NCBI GenBank assembly: GCA_903894955.1
Contig: CAITSA010000004.1
Location: 1-45,144 of the forward strand
Length of the DNA: 45,144 nucleotides
Direction: 5' to 3'
Origin: an uncultured bacterium
Lineage (GTDB): Bacteria > Patescibacteriota > Minisyncoccia > Phycocordibacterales > UBA9973
The notes beneath the pieces are model-generated. The model was not told the origin of the DNA, ran no database searches, and was given only the letters and a program-made list of their open reading frames with translations. Below, piece after piece: positions 1 to 6,771 of the stretch; within the stretch, counting starts at the first letter, position 1, and every line of letters begins with the position of its first letter. The translations under genes were made by a program, and so were the position numbers.

Positions 1-17
1 AAGCAATTCTTACTTTG

Positions 18-23
18 TATACA
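18..23 (+). promoter_or_regulatory. Possible -10 element of recA (leaderless start)
   Basis: TATACA, preceded by TG one base upstream on the coding strand, lies 7 bases before the recA ATG at 31. Transcription would then begin at or next to the start codon, and no Shine-Dalgarno sequence is visible. The upstream -35 region is barely inside the window, so this is only a candidate. Confidence 0.3.
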
Positions 24-30
24 CAAATCA

Positions 31-1128
31 ATGCAAAAGAAAAAAGTGAAAAAAGTCGATAAAACAGTAGGTGGAGTTGTGCTCGAAGATACCTTAAAAG
101 CAATTCAAACAAAATTTGGTGAAGGATCTATTATGAAATTCGGTGATTCGCCAAAAGTAGACATCAATACAATACCAACTGGTTCTATTGGTCTTGATAT
201 GGCGCTTGGTGTCGGAGGAATACCGCGTGGTAGAATTATAGAAATTTTTGGTCCAGAATCTTCTGGAAAAACAACTCTTTCTCTGCACATTGTAGCCGAA
301 GCTCAGAAAAAGGGTGGGGTTTGCGCTTATATAGATGCCGAACACGCAATGGATCCAGATTATACAAAAAAGCTTGGAGTCAATATAAATGATTTGCTTA
401 TTTCTCAACCAGATAATGGCGAGCAAGCCCTCGAAATTGTAGAGTCCTTGGTCCGAACTGGAAAAATTGATGTTATCGTCGTAGATTCCGTTGCTGCCTT
501 AACCCCTAAAGATGAAATCGAAGGCGATATGGGAGCATATCATGTTGGTAAACAAGCCCGTCTAATGTCTCAAGCCCTTCGCAAACTGACGGCTATCGTC
601 GCCCGATCTAAAACTGTTGTTATTTTTATAAATCAAATCCGCATGCAAATCGGAGTGATGTTTGGTAATCCAGAAACCACCCCAGGAGGAAAAGCCTTAA
701 AGTTTTATACTTCTGTTCGACTTGATATTCGAAAAATCGCCCAAATAAAAAAGGGAGAAGAAGTGGTGGGCAGTCGTACCCGTGTGAAGGTAGTAAAAAA
801 CAAAGTGGCCGCTCCATTTAAGCAGACAGAGTTTGATATTATTTACAACGAAGGTATTTCCAAAGAAGGTGAGATTATGGCTTTAGGAGAGAAGTTCAAA
901 ATTATAGAAAAGACTGGGAATTCGTATTTCTACCTGCCTGCCGGACAGGCAGGCACGCCAGCTGGCGAGAAAGCACCTGCCCGACACGCTGACGCGAGCC
1001 ATGCGGGCGGGGAAAAAATAAAATTGGGAGTAGGCTATGATTCTACCCGCACCTTCTTGAAAGAAAATAAAAAAACATCAGATCAAATCTTAAAAGAAAT
1101 TCGCAAAAAGTTTGCCGAGGAAGTATAA
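31..1128 (+). CDS. recA: Recombinase RecA with a palindrome-encoded insert
   Basis: RecA forms ATP-dependent filaments on single-stranded DNA, drives homologous strand exchange and triggers LexA-type cleavage. The 365-residue protein shows the Walker A motif GPESSGKT (about residues 74-81), the catalytic Glu in DAEHAMDP (about E104), a Walker B strand ([10 protein letters not shown]) and the filament core [20 protein letters not shown]. It is slightly longer than usual (about 350). The excess is a stretch of about 26 residues (302-327), rich in Ala, Gly, Pro and His, sitting between SYFY and GEKIKLG in the C-terminal domain. Ordinary RecA has a tight turn there. The stretch is encoded by GC-rich palindromic DNA (bases 934-1011) quite unlike the AT-rich gene. 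The frame is intact, so the protein is probably functional. Identification is certain; the origin of the insert is inferred. Confidence 0.97.
   Translation: MQKKKVKKVDKTVGGVVLEDTLKAIQTKFGEGSIMKFGDSPKVDINTIPTGSIGLDMALGVGGIPRGRIIEIFGPESSGKTTLSLHIVAEAQKKGGVCAYIDAEHAMDPDYTKKLGVNINDLLISQPDNGEQALEIVESLVRTGKIDVIVVDSVAALTPKDEIEGDMGAYHVGKQARLMSQALRKLTAIVARSKTVVIFINQIRMQIGVMFGNPETTPGGKALKFYTSVRLDIRKIAQIKKGEEVVGSRTRVKVVKNKVAAPFKQTEFDIIYNEGISKEGEIMALGEKFKIIEKTGNSYFYLPAGQAGTPAGEKAPARHADASHAGGEKIKLGVGYDSTRTFLKENKKTSDQILKEIRKKFAEEV
934..1011 (+). repeat. In-frame GC-rich palindromic insert in recA (two tandem units)
   Basis: This 78-bp stretch (26 codons) holds three self-complementary blocks. They are a 7-bp hairpin (CTGCCTG, loop CCGGA, CAGGCAG), a perfect 12-bp palindrome CGCCAGCTGGCG, and a wider stem CCTGCCCG with CGGGCGGGG. 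Two units start with CCTGCC followed by S-GACA. The right end GCGGGCGGGGAAAA is also found in the ileS insert at 17647-17668, read in the same frame (P-A-...-A-G-G-E). Confidence 0.8.
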
Positions 1129-1151
1129 AGATATCTTTTTTTTCTTTTAAT

Positions 1152-1179
1152 TTGATTTAATAAATTAATCTGTTAGTAT
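1152..1179 (+). promoter_or_regulatory. Promoter of efp with extended -10, probably leaderless
   Basis: TTGATT (1152-1157) and TAGTAT (1174-1179) are separated by 16 bases, and TG sits one base before the -10, giving an extended -10. The predicted transcription start falls on or beside the ATG at 1187. No ribosome binding site is visible, so a leaderless mRNA is likely. Confidence 0.5.
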
Positions 1180-1186
1180 ATTGGTT

Positions 1187-1765
1187 ATGGCTCAATTAGA
1201 ATACAGTGCAATTCGTGAGAAAAAAATAATTATCCATGATGATGAACCATGCGAAGTGGTAGAGTCTCATGTCGCTCGCACCCAACAAAGAAAACCACAA
1301 AATCAAGTAAAATTACGAAGTTTAATATCTGGCAAGGTCTTCCCTGCCACATATCATGTTTCTGACTCTGCAATGGAGGCTGATGTTGCAAAACGTGAAA
1401 TTACTTTTTTATATTCTAATAAGGGTGAATTTTGGTTTTGTGACCCAGAAGATAAAAGTAAAAGATTTAAATTAGCCGAAAACCTTATTGGAAACACTGC
1501 TAAATTTTTAAAACAAAATGGAAATGTCACCGCCCTCGTCTGGGACAATGACGATGAAGAAACAATTATAAAAGTCACTCTACCTATTAAAATGGAATTT
1601 CTTATAAAAGAAGCTCCACCGGCTGTCCGAGGAGATACTTCAAAGGGTGGGATGAAGGTTATTACCTTAGAAAATGGTACAACTCTAAATGCACCGATGT
1701 TTATAAAAGAAGGAGATAAAGTAAGTATCAATACGGAAACTGGAGAATATGTAGAACGAGTATAA
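1187..1765 (+). CDS. efp: Translation elongation factor P
   Basis: EF-P binds ribosomes stalled on proline runs and promotes peptide bond formation. The 192-residue protein has the three-domain EF-P plan: an N-terminal KOW-like barrel, a central OB fold and a C-terminal OB fold ending in a typical GDKVSINTETGEYVERV segment. The frame could start 6 bases earlier at a TTG, but the ATG at 1187 gives the canonical MAQLEYSAIR start and fits the promoter. In a gapless alignment with E. coli EF-P, the loop residue normally modified (Lys34) is Gln34 here, followed by Arg35 and Lys36. Either the loop works without the usual lysine modification or a neighbouring residue takes its place. Family assignment is certain; the loop reading rests on a hand alignment. 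Confidence 0.95.
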   Translation: MAQLEYSAIREKKIIIHDDEPCEVVESHVARTQQRKPQNQVKLRSLISGKVFPATYHVSDSAMEADVAKREITFLYSNKGEFWFCDPEDKSKRFKLAENLIGNTAKFLKQNGNVTALVWDNDDEETIIKVTLPIKMEFLIKEAPPAVRGDTSKGGMKVITLENGTTLNAPMFIKEGDKVSINTETGEYVERV

Positions 1766-1780
1766 TTTTTAACCTATTAT

Positions 1781-2611
1781 TTATTTATAGATAAAACTTT
1801 TTTTAATAGTTCTTGGGTCAAGTAAAGGCAATTCTTTTGGCGCGTCTGATAGTTTACGAAGCCTAAAAGAACTACAATGATCTGCACGATTATCGGCAAA
1901 ACCCGGTACAAAAAACACCTCAATTAAATTGCTATATTCTTTTTCAATTTTTTCTGTCCAAACTTTTAAAAGATTATTGAAAGCAATTGGTGTCTGCACA
2001 AACATAATACCTTCTTCAGCAAGTAATTCATACCAAATTTTTAAAATTTTACTAACGGTATATGGTTCTATAGGAACAAATTCCAGACCTTTTGCCATAC
2101 GGGACACTATAAAGTCCACTTTTTTGCCTTGCAGTAACTTGTTCAGAGATTCATATGTTTTAAGGTCAAAAATATCACTTACTAATGTTTCGTGATTTAT
2201 TTTTTCATCTTTCTTCTGGGATCGAGCTAAATCTTTCCCCTCTCGGTGGTCCACAAGAGTAACTCCTACAGATTTAGCAAAAAACCCTCGTGGAAATGAT
2301 TTAAAAACACTGGAACCAATCCCTCCAAATTCTACCCCAATCGCTTTTCCCTTTTTGGTTTCAAGACATTCTTTGATATAACGTGTCAGGTTCTTATTTG
2401 ACCTCGGTAAAATATAATAAAATGATTCAGCAAAAGGTATTCCTTTAGAAGTAGAATAGTCATCTAAAGAGGAATCTAAGAAACCATAATGTTTATCTTT
2501 TTTTATTTTCTCTTTTCCGTAAATTTTAAAATTCTCAATTTTTTCTTGATTTCTTTTAATAACCTTTTCGCTTTCTTCTTTATTTGTTGGGAATCTTTCA
2601 AAATCACTCAT
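1781..2611 (-). CDS. SAM-dependent methyltransferase-like protein
   Basis: I do not recognise a named family. The segment AIGVEFGGIGSSVFKSF followed later by VTLVDHRE resembles the glycine-rich SAM-binding loop and acidic strand of class I methyltransferases. A further strand (VDFIVSRM) and WYELLAEEGIMFVQTP resemble the post-motif region of such enzymes. The substrate is unknown. The N-terminal 90 residues are Lys/Glu rich and could be helical. I chose the ATG at 2611 (MSDFERF); the frame also allows an ATG 18 bases upstream, which adds MCYHIF. It is convergent with efp and lies downstream of the rpsF-ssb-rpsR terminator, so it is probably a separate unit. Confidence 0.5.
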   Translation of the reverse strand: MSDFERFPTNKEESEKVIKRNQEKIENFKIYGKEKIKKDKHYGFLDSSLDDYSTSKGIPFAESFYYILPRSNKNLTRYIKECLETKKGKAIGVEFGGIGSSVFKSFPRGFFAKSVGVTLVDHREGKDLARSQKKDEKINHETLVSDIFDLKTYESLNKLLQGKKVDFIVSRMAKGLEFVPIEPYTVSKILKIWYELLAEEGIMFVQTPIAFNNLLKVWTEKIEKEYSNLIEVFFVPGFADNRADHCSSFRLRKLSDAPKELPLLDPRTIKKSFIYK

Positions 2612-2645
2612 AAAAATATGATAACACAAAATTGAAAACCTAGCT

Positions 2646-2669
2646 CAAAAAAATCCTCTTCTGAGGATT
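2646..2669 (-). terminator. Intrinsic terminator of the rpsF-ssb-rpsR operon
   Basis: Read on the minus strand, AATCCTC, a four-base loop AGAA and GAGGATT form a perfect 7-bp stem that runs directly into a T tract. It lies 10 bases after the rpsR stop codon. Confidence 0.8.
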
Positions 2670-2678
2670 GTTTTAATT

Positions 2679-2879
2679 TTATTTAACCACGAAAGGCAGT
2701 AAGCCTAGAAATCGTGCATGTTTGATAGCATTCGCAAGTGCACGTTGATTCTTGGAAGTTACGCCTGTGCGTTTATGGCTCACTATTTTACCATTAGGAT
2801 TTAAAAATTTCTTTAAAATTTCAATATCCTTGTAATCTATATATTTTATATTGTTGGCTGAAAAATAATCTTGTTTCAT
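2679..2879 (-). CDS. rpsR: Small ribosomal subunit protein bS18
   Basis: This 66-residue basic protein carries the bS18 signature: IDYKDIEILKKFLNPNGKI, then KRTGV, then the core AIKHARFLGLLPFV. bS18 binds the platform of the 30S subunit together with bS6. It is the last gene of the conserved rpsF-ssb-rpsR order, 15 bases after ssb, and is followed at once by a strong terminator. The length is near the family minimum because the N-terminal tail is short. Identification is secure. Confidence 0.96.
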   Translation of the reverse strand: MKQDYFSANNIKYIDYKDIEILKKFLNPNGKIVSHKRTGVTSKNQRALANAIKHARFLGLLPFVVK

Positions 2880-2894
2880 AATTTGGTTTTTTAA

Positions 2895-3350
2895 TTAAAA
2901 TGGAATGTCCTCAGGATTAATGTCTTCTTCTGGGTATTCTATAGAATCTACTTCTCCTCCTTCAGAAGCTGGGGCTTTTGACCCTGCGCTGGATGTTCCA
3001 ACACTTCCTCCTGTATTACCTCCCTTGGGACCAAACTGAGTACGATCAGCGACTATTTCTGTGCGGTATTTCTTCTCACCACTAGTCTTATCATCCCAAC
3101 TTCTAGTCTGCATTCTTCCTTCAATTAATATAGAACTTCCTTTTTTCATATATTGAGCCACTGTCTCTGCTTGGCGTCCGAAAACTACTATATTGTGATA
3201 ATCAGCTGATTCTTGACGTGCTCCATTTTTATCTTTCCAAACACGATTAGTAGCGATAGAAAATGTGCAAACTTTTATACCAGAAGGCAGTGAACGAAGT
3301 TCTGGATCACGAGTAAGATTTCCTATTAATATTGCTTTATTTAAATACAT
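2895..3350 (-). CDS. ssb: Single-stranded DNA-binding protein SSB
   Basis: SSB coats single-stranded DNA and recruits repair and replication enzymes. The 151-residue protein has the OB fold at residues 1-105 (LNKAILIGNLTRDPELR, SIATNRVWKDKNG, YHNIVVFGRQAE, GSSILIEGRMQTRSW). A flexible Gly/Ser/Ala linker follows, ending in the acidic, hydrophobic tip DINPEDIPF that docks partner proteins such as RecO. It sits between the two ribosomal genes rpsF and rpsR, as in most bacteria. An unusual 7-bp-period repeat fills its leader (3353-3408). Confidence 0.97.
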   Translation of the reverse strand: MYLNKAILIGNLTRDPELRSLPSGIKVCTFSIATNRVWKDKNGARQESADYHNIVVFGRQAETVAQYMKKGSSILIEGRMQTRSWDDKTSGEKKYRTEIVADRTQFGPKGGNTGGSVGTSSAGSKAPASEGGEVDSIEYPEEDINPEDIPF

Positions 3351-3352
3351 TT

Positions 3353-3408
3353 GGGTTAGGTTTTAGGTTCTAGCTTCTAGTCACTAGCACCTAGTTACTA
3401 ATAATTAG
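3353..3408 (+). repeat. 7-bp-period CTAG array between rpsF and ssb
   Basis: Eight consecutive heptads fill the gap between ssb and rpsF. Four carry exact CTAG (3370, 3377, 3384 and 3391), two upstream carry TTAG, and the two at the rpsF end are degenerate (ACTAA, ATTAG). CTAG is normally one of the rarest tetramers in bacteria, so four in 25 bases at a strict 7-base spacing is striking. The array overlaps the rpsF stop codon and forms nearly all of the ssb leader. Confidence 0.7.
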
Positions 3409-3917
3409 ACTGCGACCATCGCTTCTATTTCTTTATCAATTTCTTCTTTGTTGATAGGAACAGCTTTCTCATTTACATTCCTCTCTGTCTTTGTTTTTCT
3501 ATATGTCATCTCTCCGCGCACAAATCTTTTTGCATTGATTGTATTTTTTCTAACTGTTTTTAATATTAAAAATCGAACAAAATTAGGATCGAGGTCAAGG
3601 CGCTTTTTCAATTTCAAAATTTTATCTGAATCCATCGTAAACTTAACCCAACCAAAATACGCTGTTTTAAATTTATTACGTACATTAGCTACAACTTTAA
3701 CCATAGGATAAGCAAGATTTAACATCTTTGGCATTTCGTCAGAGATAGCAATACCATCTAGTGAAGAAATAAGTTCTTTTAAATTACCAACGGTAACTGG
3801 CACATCAAGCTCAGGAAGTGTAGGCACTAAAAGATAGCCAATCTCATAAACCCGAGAATTAGCATCTGTCTCTATTTTATTTTCATCTTTATTTTCCACT
3901 TCTGACATAGGTTTCAT
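3405..3917 (-). CDS. rpsF: Small ribosomal subunit protein bS6
   Basis: bS6 pairs with bS18 on the 30S platform. The 170-residue protein begins with an acidic extension, then YEIGYLLVPTLPE, the internal strand MLNLAYPMVKVVANVRNKFKTAYFGWVKFTMDSD and the typical LDLDPNFVRFLILKT. A charged C-terminal tail of about 45 residues (many Lys, Glu and Arg) is longer than in E. coli. Two starts are possible, 3917 (MKPM) and 3908 (MSEV). It is the first gene of the rpsF-ssb-rpsR operon. Confidence 0.93.
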   Translation of the reverse strand: MKPMSEVENKDENKIETDANSRVYEIGYLLVPTLPELDVPVTVGNLKELISSLDGIAISDEMPKMLNLAYPMVKVVANVRNKFKTAYFGWVKFTMDSDKILKLKKRLDLDPNFVRFLILKTVRKNTINAKRFVRGEMTYRKTKTERNVNEKAVPINKEEIDKEIEAMVAV

Positions 3918-3965
3918 ACTATCAAAAAGACCTTAAAAAGTAAAGTCTCAATGATTATTTATTAT

Positions 3966-4805
3966 TTAAATTCCAAATATTCGTTTAGCATTTGTGACAA
4001 CAGCTAGGGCAACTTCAGCTTCTCCTAGATTTTTTATCTCAGCAATTTTTCTGACAATTTCTTTCACATAAACAGGCTCATTACGCTTACCGCGATAAGG
4101 TACCGGAGCGACATAAGGAGAATCTGTATCAGTTAGGATCATGTCGAGTGGAATATTTTTAATAACTTCATTGTAGTGAAAGCCTGTTCCGTCCTTTTTA
4201 GGAGGGAAAGTGATAGCACCAGCAAACGAAACCATAAATCCAAAATCTACAAAACCTTTCGCTTCTTCCAATGTACCAGAAAAAAAGTGAACTACACCTT
4301 TTACTTTTGCGTATTCTTTTAAGATGTTTAAGGCATCAACATAGGCATCTCTGATGTGCAACATCAGAGGCTTATTAAGTTCATTGGCAAGTTCTATCTG
4401 TTTAATAAATACTTCCCTTTGTTTTGCGATTAATTCTTTCTCCGCATGATAATAATCTAGCCCACATTCACCAATAGCTACCACTTTTTTATCTTTTATA
4501 AATTCTCTATAAATATTTTTATCGAAAATTTCTCCACGAGAGGTAAATTCTCCTCCCTCTTCCCCTAACTCCTGTTTATCATGATGTGAAGCACTAGTAT
4601 GTATCGGATGCAATCCAATAACTGCATACACGCCCTCTTTGTATTTATTTGCTAGTTCAATCGCCTTTTTGGATGTATCTACTTGTGTACCAACATTTAT
4701 TACCCAAGTATCGTTTTCCAAGGCACGTTTAATTACCTCGTCTCTATCAGCGTCAAAAGCTTTAAAATTTACATGACTATGTATGTCTATATACTTGGGC
4801 ATCAT
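3966..4805 (-). CDS. tatD: TatD family metal-dependent DNase
   Basis: TatD proteins are TIM-barrel metallohydrolases with 3'-5' exonuclease activity on DNA. The metal ligands are all visible: HSH near the N-terminus (H9, H11), E113 in AIGECGLDYY, the His of LHIRDAY, the His of GVVHFFSG and the Asp of LTDTDSPY. Length 279 is slightly above the usual 260, because of a loop around residues 75-95 (Glu/Gly rich) whose DNA resembles a decayed palindrome. The start could be either of two adjacent ATGs. It lies between rpsF and the DUF559 unit, on the same strand. Confidence 0.92.
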   Translation of the reverse strand: MMPKYIDIHSHVNFKAFDADRDEVIKRALENDTWVINVGTQVDTSKKAIELANKYKEGVYAVIGLHPIHTSASHHDKQELGEEGGEFTSRGEIFDKNIYREFIKDKKVVAIGECGLDYYHAEKELIAKQREVFIKQIELANELNKPLMLHIRDAYVDALNILKEYAKVKGVVHFFSGTLEEAKGFVDFGFMVSFAGAITFPPKKDGTGFHYNEVIKNIPLDMILTDTDSPYVAPVPYRGKRNEPVYVKEIVRKIAEIKNLGEAEVALAVVTNAKRIFGI

Positions 4806-4813
4806 AAATGCAA

Positions 4814-5200
4814 TTATACCCCCACCAGACCTCCCCCTACATTAGGGTGAGGCCCAGATGAAAGTTTCATTTTAATCTTCTTCAACACTTCGTCAATATT
4901 ACCACTTATCTCGCTATTCCAAAAACGCAAAATTTTTATGTCGTTCATCAATAAATAATTATCTCTTTCTTTATCATAGTCTTTATTTTTTAAATGCTGG
5001 GAACCATCTAATTCAATACCTATTCTTTTTTCTGAACAATAAAAATCTAAAATGTAAGGACCAGCAGAATATTGCCGAACAAATTTGAAACCTAGATTTT
5101 TTCTCCGCAAACTATTCCATAGTAATTTTTCTTCTTTGGTTTCATTGTGGCGTAGTTCTTTACGTCTTGGTTTAAATTTTGGATCATTATATAAAAACAT
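4814..5200 (-). CDS. DUF559 endonuclease-like protein (Vsr/restriction-like fold)
   Basis: The 128-residue protein matches the DUF559 pattern throughout: RRKELRHNETKEEKLLWNSLR, FKFVRQYSAGPYILDFYCSE, IGIELDGSQH, a D..R repeat, ILRFWNSEI and a terminal amphipathic helix. DUF559 is related to very-short-patch-repair and restriction endonucleases. The Asp of LDFYC and the Glu/Asp of IELDG are the probable metal ligands. The last 14 or so residues (SSGPHPNVGGGLVGV) do not belong to the domain. They are translated from one of two inverted repeats that bracket the gene. Biochemical function is not established for most members. An association with mobile repeats is inferred from this layout. Confidence 0.88.
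   Translation of the reverse strand: MFLYNDPKFKPRRKELRHNETKEEKLLWNSLRRKNLGFKFVRQYSAGPYILDFYCSEKRIGIELDGSQHLKNKDYDKERDNYLLMNDIKILRFWNSEISGNIDEVLKKIKMKLSSGPHPNVGGGLVGV
4816..4854 (-). repeat. Left inverted copy of the DUF559-flanking palindromic repeat
   Basis: This 39-bp C-rich repeat begins ATACCCCCACC and ends TTAGGGTGAGG on the plus strand. Its core contains CCCTA..TAGGG self-pairing. It overlaps the stop codon and C-terminal codons of the DUF559 gene. It matches the reverse complement of 5214-5253 with one indel and only a few mismatches. Confidence 0.85.
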
Positions 5201-5213
5201 ATGTATACATTTT

Positions 5214-5253
5214 CCCTCACCCTAAAGTAGGGGGAGGGTTAGGGTGGGGGTAT
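5214..5253 (+). repeat. Right inverted copy of the DUF559-flanking palindromic repeat
   Basis: This 40-bp repeat begins CCCTCACCCTAAAGTAGGG and ends GGGTGGGGGTAT. It directly abuts the metG stop codon (5254-5256) and lies 13 bases upstream of the DUF559 start. CCCTA, AAG and TAGGG form a hairpin core. Together with 4816-4854 it gives the endonuclease gene a terminal-inverted-repeat layout of 438 bp. Confidence 0.85.
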
Positions 5254-6711
5254 TTAATCCTTTCGTAAAAACAAAGGTTTTTCTGGCTTTTTGTTTTCTT
5301 TAATTAATTTCTTTAAAATAATATTTGTCTCTGGCATTATTGGATTTAGCATCCGAGCTATCTCATACAAACAAATAACCATATCGGAAATCAAAACTTT
5401 TCCCTTTTCTTCATCTGTTTTCACCACCTTAAATGGTTCCCGCTCTTGAATAAATTTATCTAACTCCCCTATTTTATTCCAAACATGATCTACTGCTTGT
5501 TTAATATCAAACTTTTCAAAAAAATTAAAATATTCCGCAAAATCAGATTTCTCTGGAATTTCTGGACATTTATCTAAATATTTTTCAGATAAAGTTAAAA
5601 TACGACTGGCTAAATTCCCCAACCCGTTTGCTAATCCAGAATTGTAAGCTTCTTTAAACCTTTCCATTGTAAATGGACTATCCTCAAATGAGGATATTTC
5701 CCGCAAAAGAAAATAACGCAATGCATCAGGCCCATATTCTTTCACAATATCATTCGGATTAATTACATTACCAAGCGATTTTGACATTTTAATTCCTCCT
5801 TCACCAGTAATAAAACCATGATAAACAATCGTATCTGTCGTTGGTAAACCAGCAGACATCAACATCCCTTGCCACATCACAGACTGAAATTTAACCATAT
5901 CTTTACCGGCAGTCTGGACAGTTTTTCCGTCTTGCCAAAATTTTTCAAACTTTCCCTTACTATCGGGCCACCCTAAGGTGGAAATATAATTTATGAAAGC
6001 ACCAAACCAGACATACATAACTTGAGTGTCATCTCCGGGTATTGGTATACCCCAAGAAAAACGTTTTTTATTACGAGAAATTGAAAAATCTTCCATGCCA
6101 TTTTGTACAAAATCAATTGCCTCAATTCTCCTCCACTCTGGAAAAATTACTTTGTCCCCTGCAAGATATTCTAAAAGTTCTTTTTTGTATTTTGTTAATT
6201 TAAAAAAATAATTCTCTTCTTCAACCATCTCTAATTTTTGAGTTGGATGAAGAGAGCAAAAACCATTCATCAAATCTTTCTCAGTAATAAATCTTTCACA
6301 TCCCACACAATAAAGTCCTCTATATATTTTTTTATAGATATCTCCTTTTGCTTCACAAAGACGCCAAAATTCTTGCGCAGCCTTAATGTTTTCTTTGCTA
6401 GTAGTCCGAATAAAATTGTCATTAGAAAGATTTAAGGTTTCTTTTAAGTTCAGAAACTTTTCTGCATAATAATCAACATATTCTTGAACATTCTTGCCCT
6501 CTTTCTGACTTGCTTCCCAGATTTTCTGCCCATATTCATCTGTACCTGTACTAAAAAAAACATCTTTGCTCAAACGTTGATAGCGCGCAATAACATCTGA
6601 TTGCACAAGCTCAAGTGCAAAACCAATATGAGGATCAGCATTTACATAAGGAATAGTCGTCGTAATATAGAAACTTTTTTTATCGGGATTCATCCCGTTA
6701 GAAATTTTCAT
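5254..6711 (-). CDS. metG: Methionyl-tRNA synthetase
   Basis: MetRS charges tRNA-Met with methionine. The 485-residue protein is a class I synthetase with the HIGH-type motif PHIGF (about residues 28-31, second His replaced by Phe), a knuckle (CVGC ... CSLHP) in the connective domain, the anticodon helix bundle and KMSKS at residues 308-312. The C-terminal OB-fold dimerisation domain found in many bacteria is absent. I keep the upstream ATG (6711); a second Met seven codons in (MNPDKKS) is equally plausible. A 14-bp inverted repeat spans the region between this start and the end of the upstream permease gene. It abuts a copy of the DUF559 repeat at its stop. Confidence 0.95.
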   Translation of the reverse strand: MKISNGMNPDKKSFYITTTIPYVNADPHIGFALELVQSDVIARYQRLSKDVFFSTGTDEYGQKIWEASQKEGKNVQEYVDYYAEKFLNLKETLNLSNDNFIRTTSKENIKAAQEFWRLCEAKGDIYKKIYRGLYCVGCERFITEKDLMNGFCSLHPTQKLEMVEEENYFFKLTKYKKELLEYLAGDKVIFPEWRRIEAIDFVQNGMEDFSISRNKKRFSWGIPIPGDDTQVMYVWFGAFINYISTLGWPDSKGKFEKFWQDGKTVQTAGKDMVKFQSVMWQGMLMSAGLPTTDTIVYHGFITGEGGIKMSKSLGNVINPNDIVKEYGPDALRYFLLREISSFEDSPFTMERFKEAYNSGLANGLGNLASRILTLSEKYLDKCPEIPEKSDFAEYFNFFEKFDIKQAVDHVWNKIGELDKFIQEREPFKVVKTDEEKGKVLISDMVICLYEIARMLNPIMPETNIILKKLIKENKKPEKPLFLRKD

Positions 6712-6771
6712 AAATAAAATCTAATAATTTTTTAAAGAATGAAACATGGTTTATATTATTTCTAACGGGAT
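6692..6771. repeat. 14-bp perfect inverted repeat spanning the permease/metG junction
   Basis: ATCCCGTTAGAAAT (6692-6705) and its exact reverse complement (6758-6771) are separated by 52 bases. One arm covers the last codons and stop of the AI-2E-type gene, and the other covers metG codons 2-7. In the shared minus-strand transcript this could fold into a long hairpin over the first metG start codon, favouring use of the second Met. Confidence 0.6.

Noticed and set aside
4536-4585. Decayed copy of the DUF559 repeat in tatD
   Set aside because: The Glu/Gly-rich loop resembles the repeat only loosely and no clear palindrome remains.
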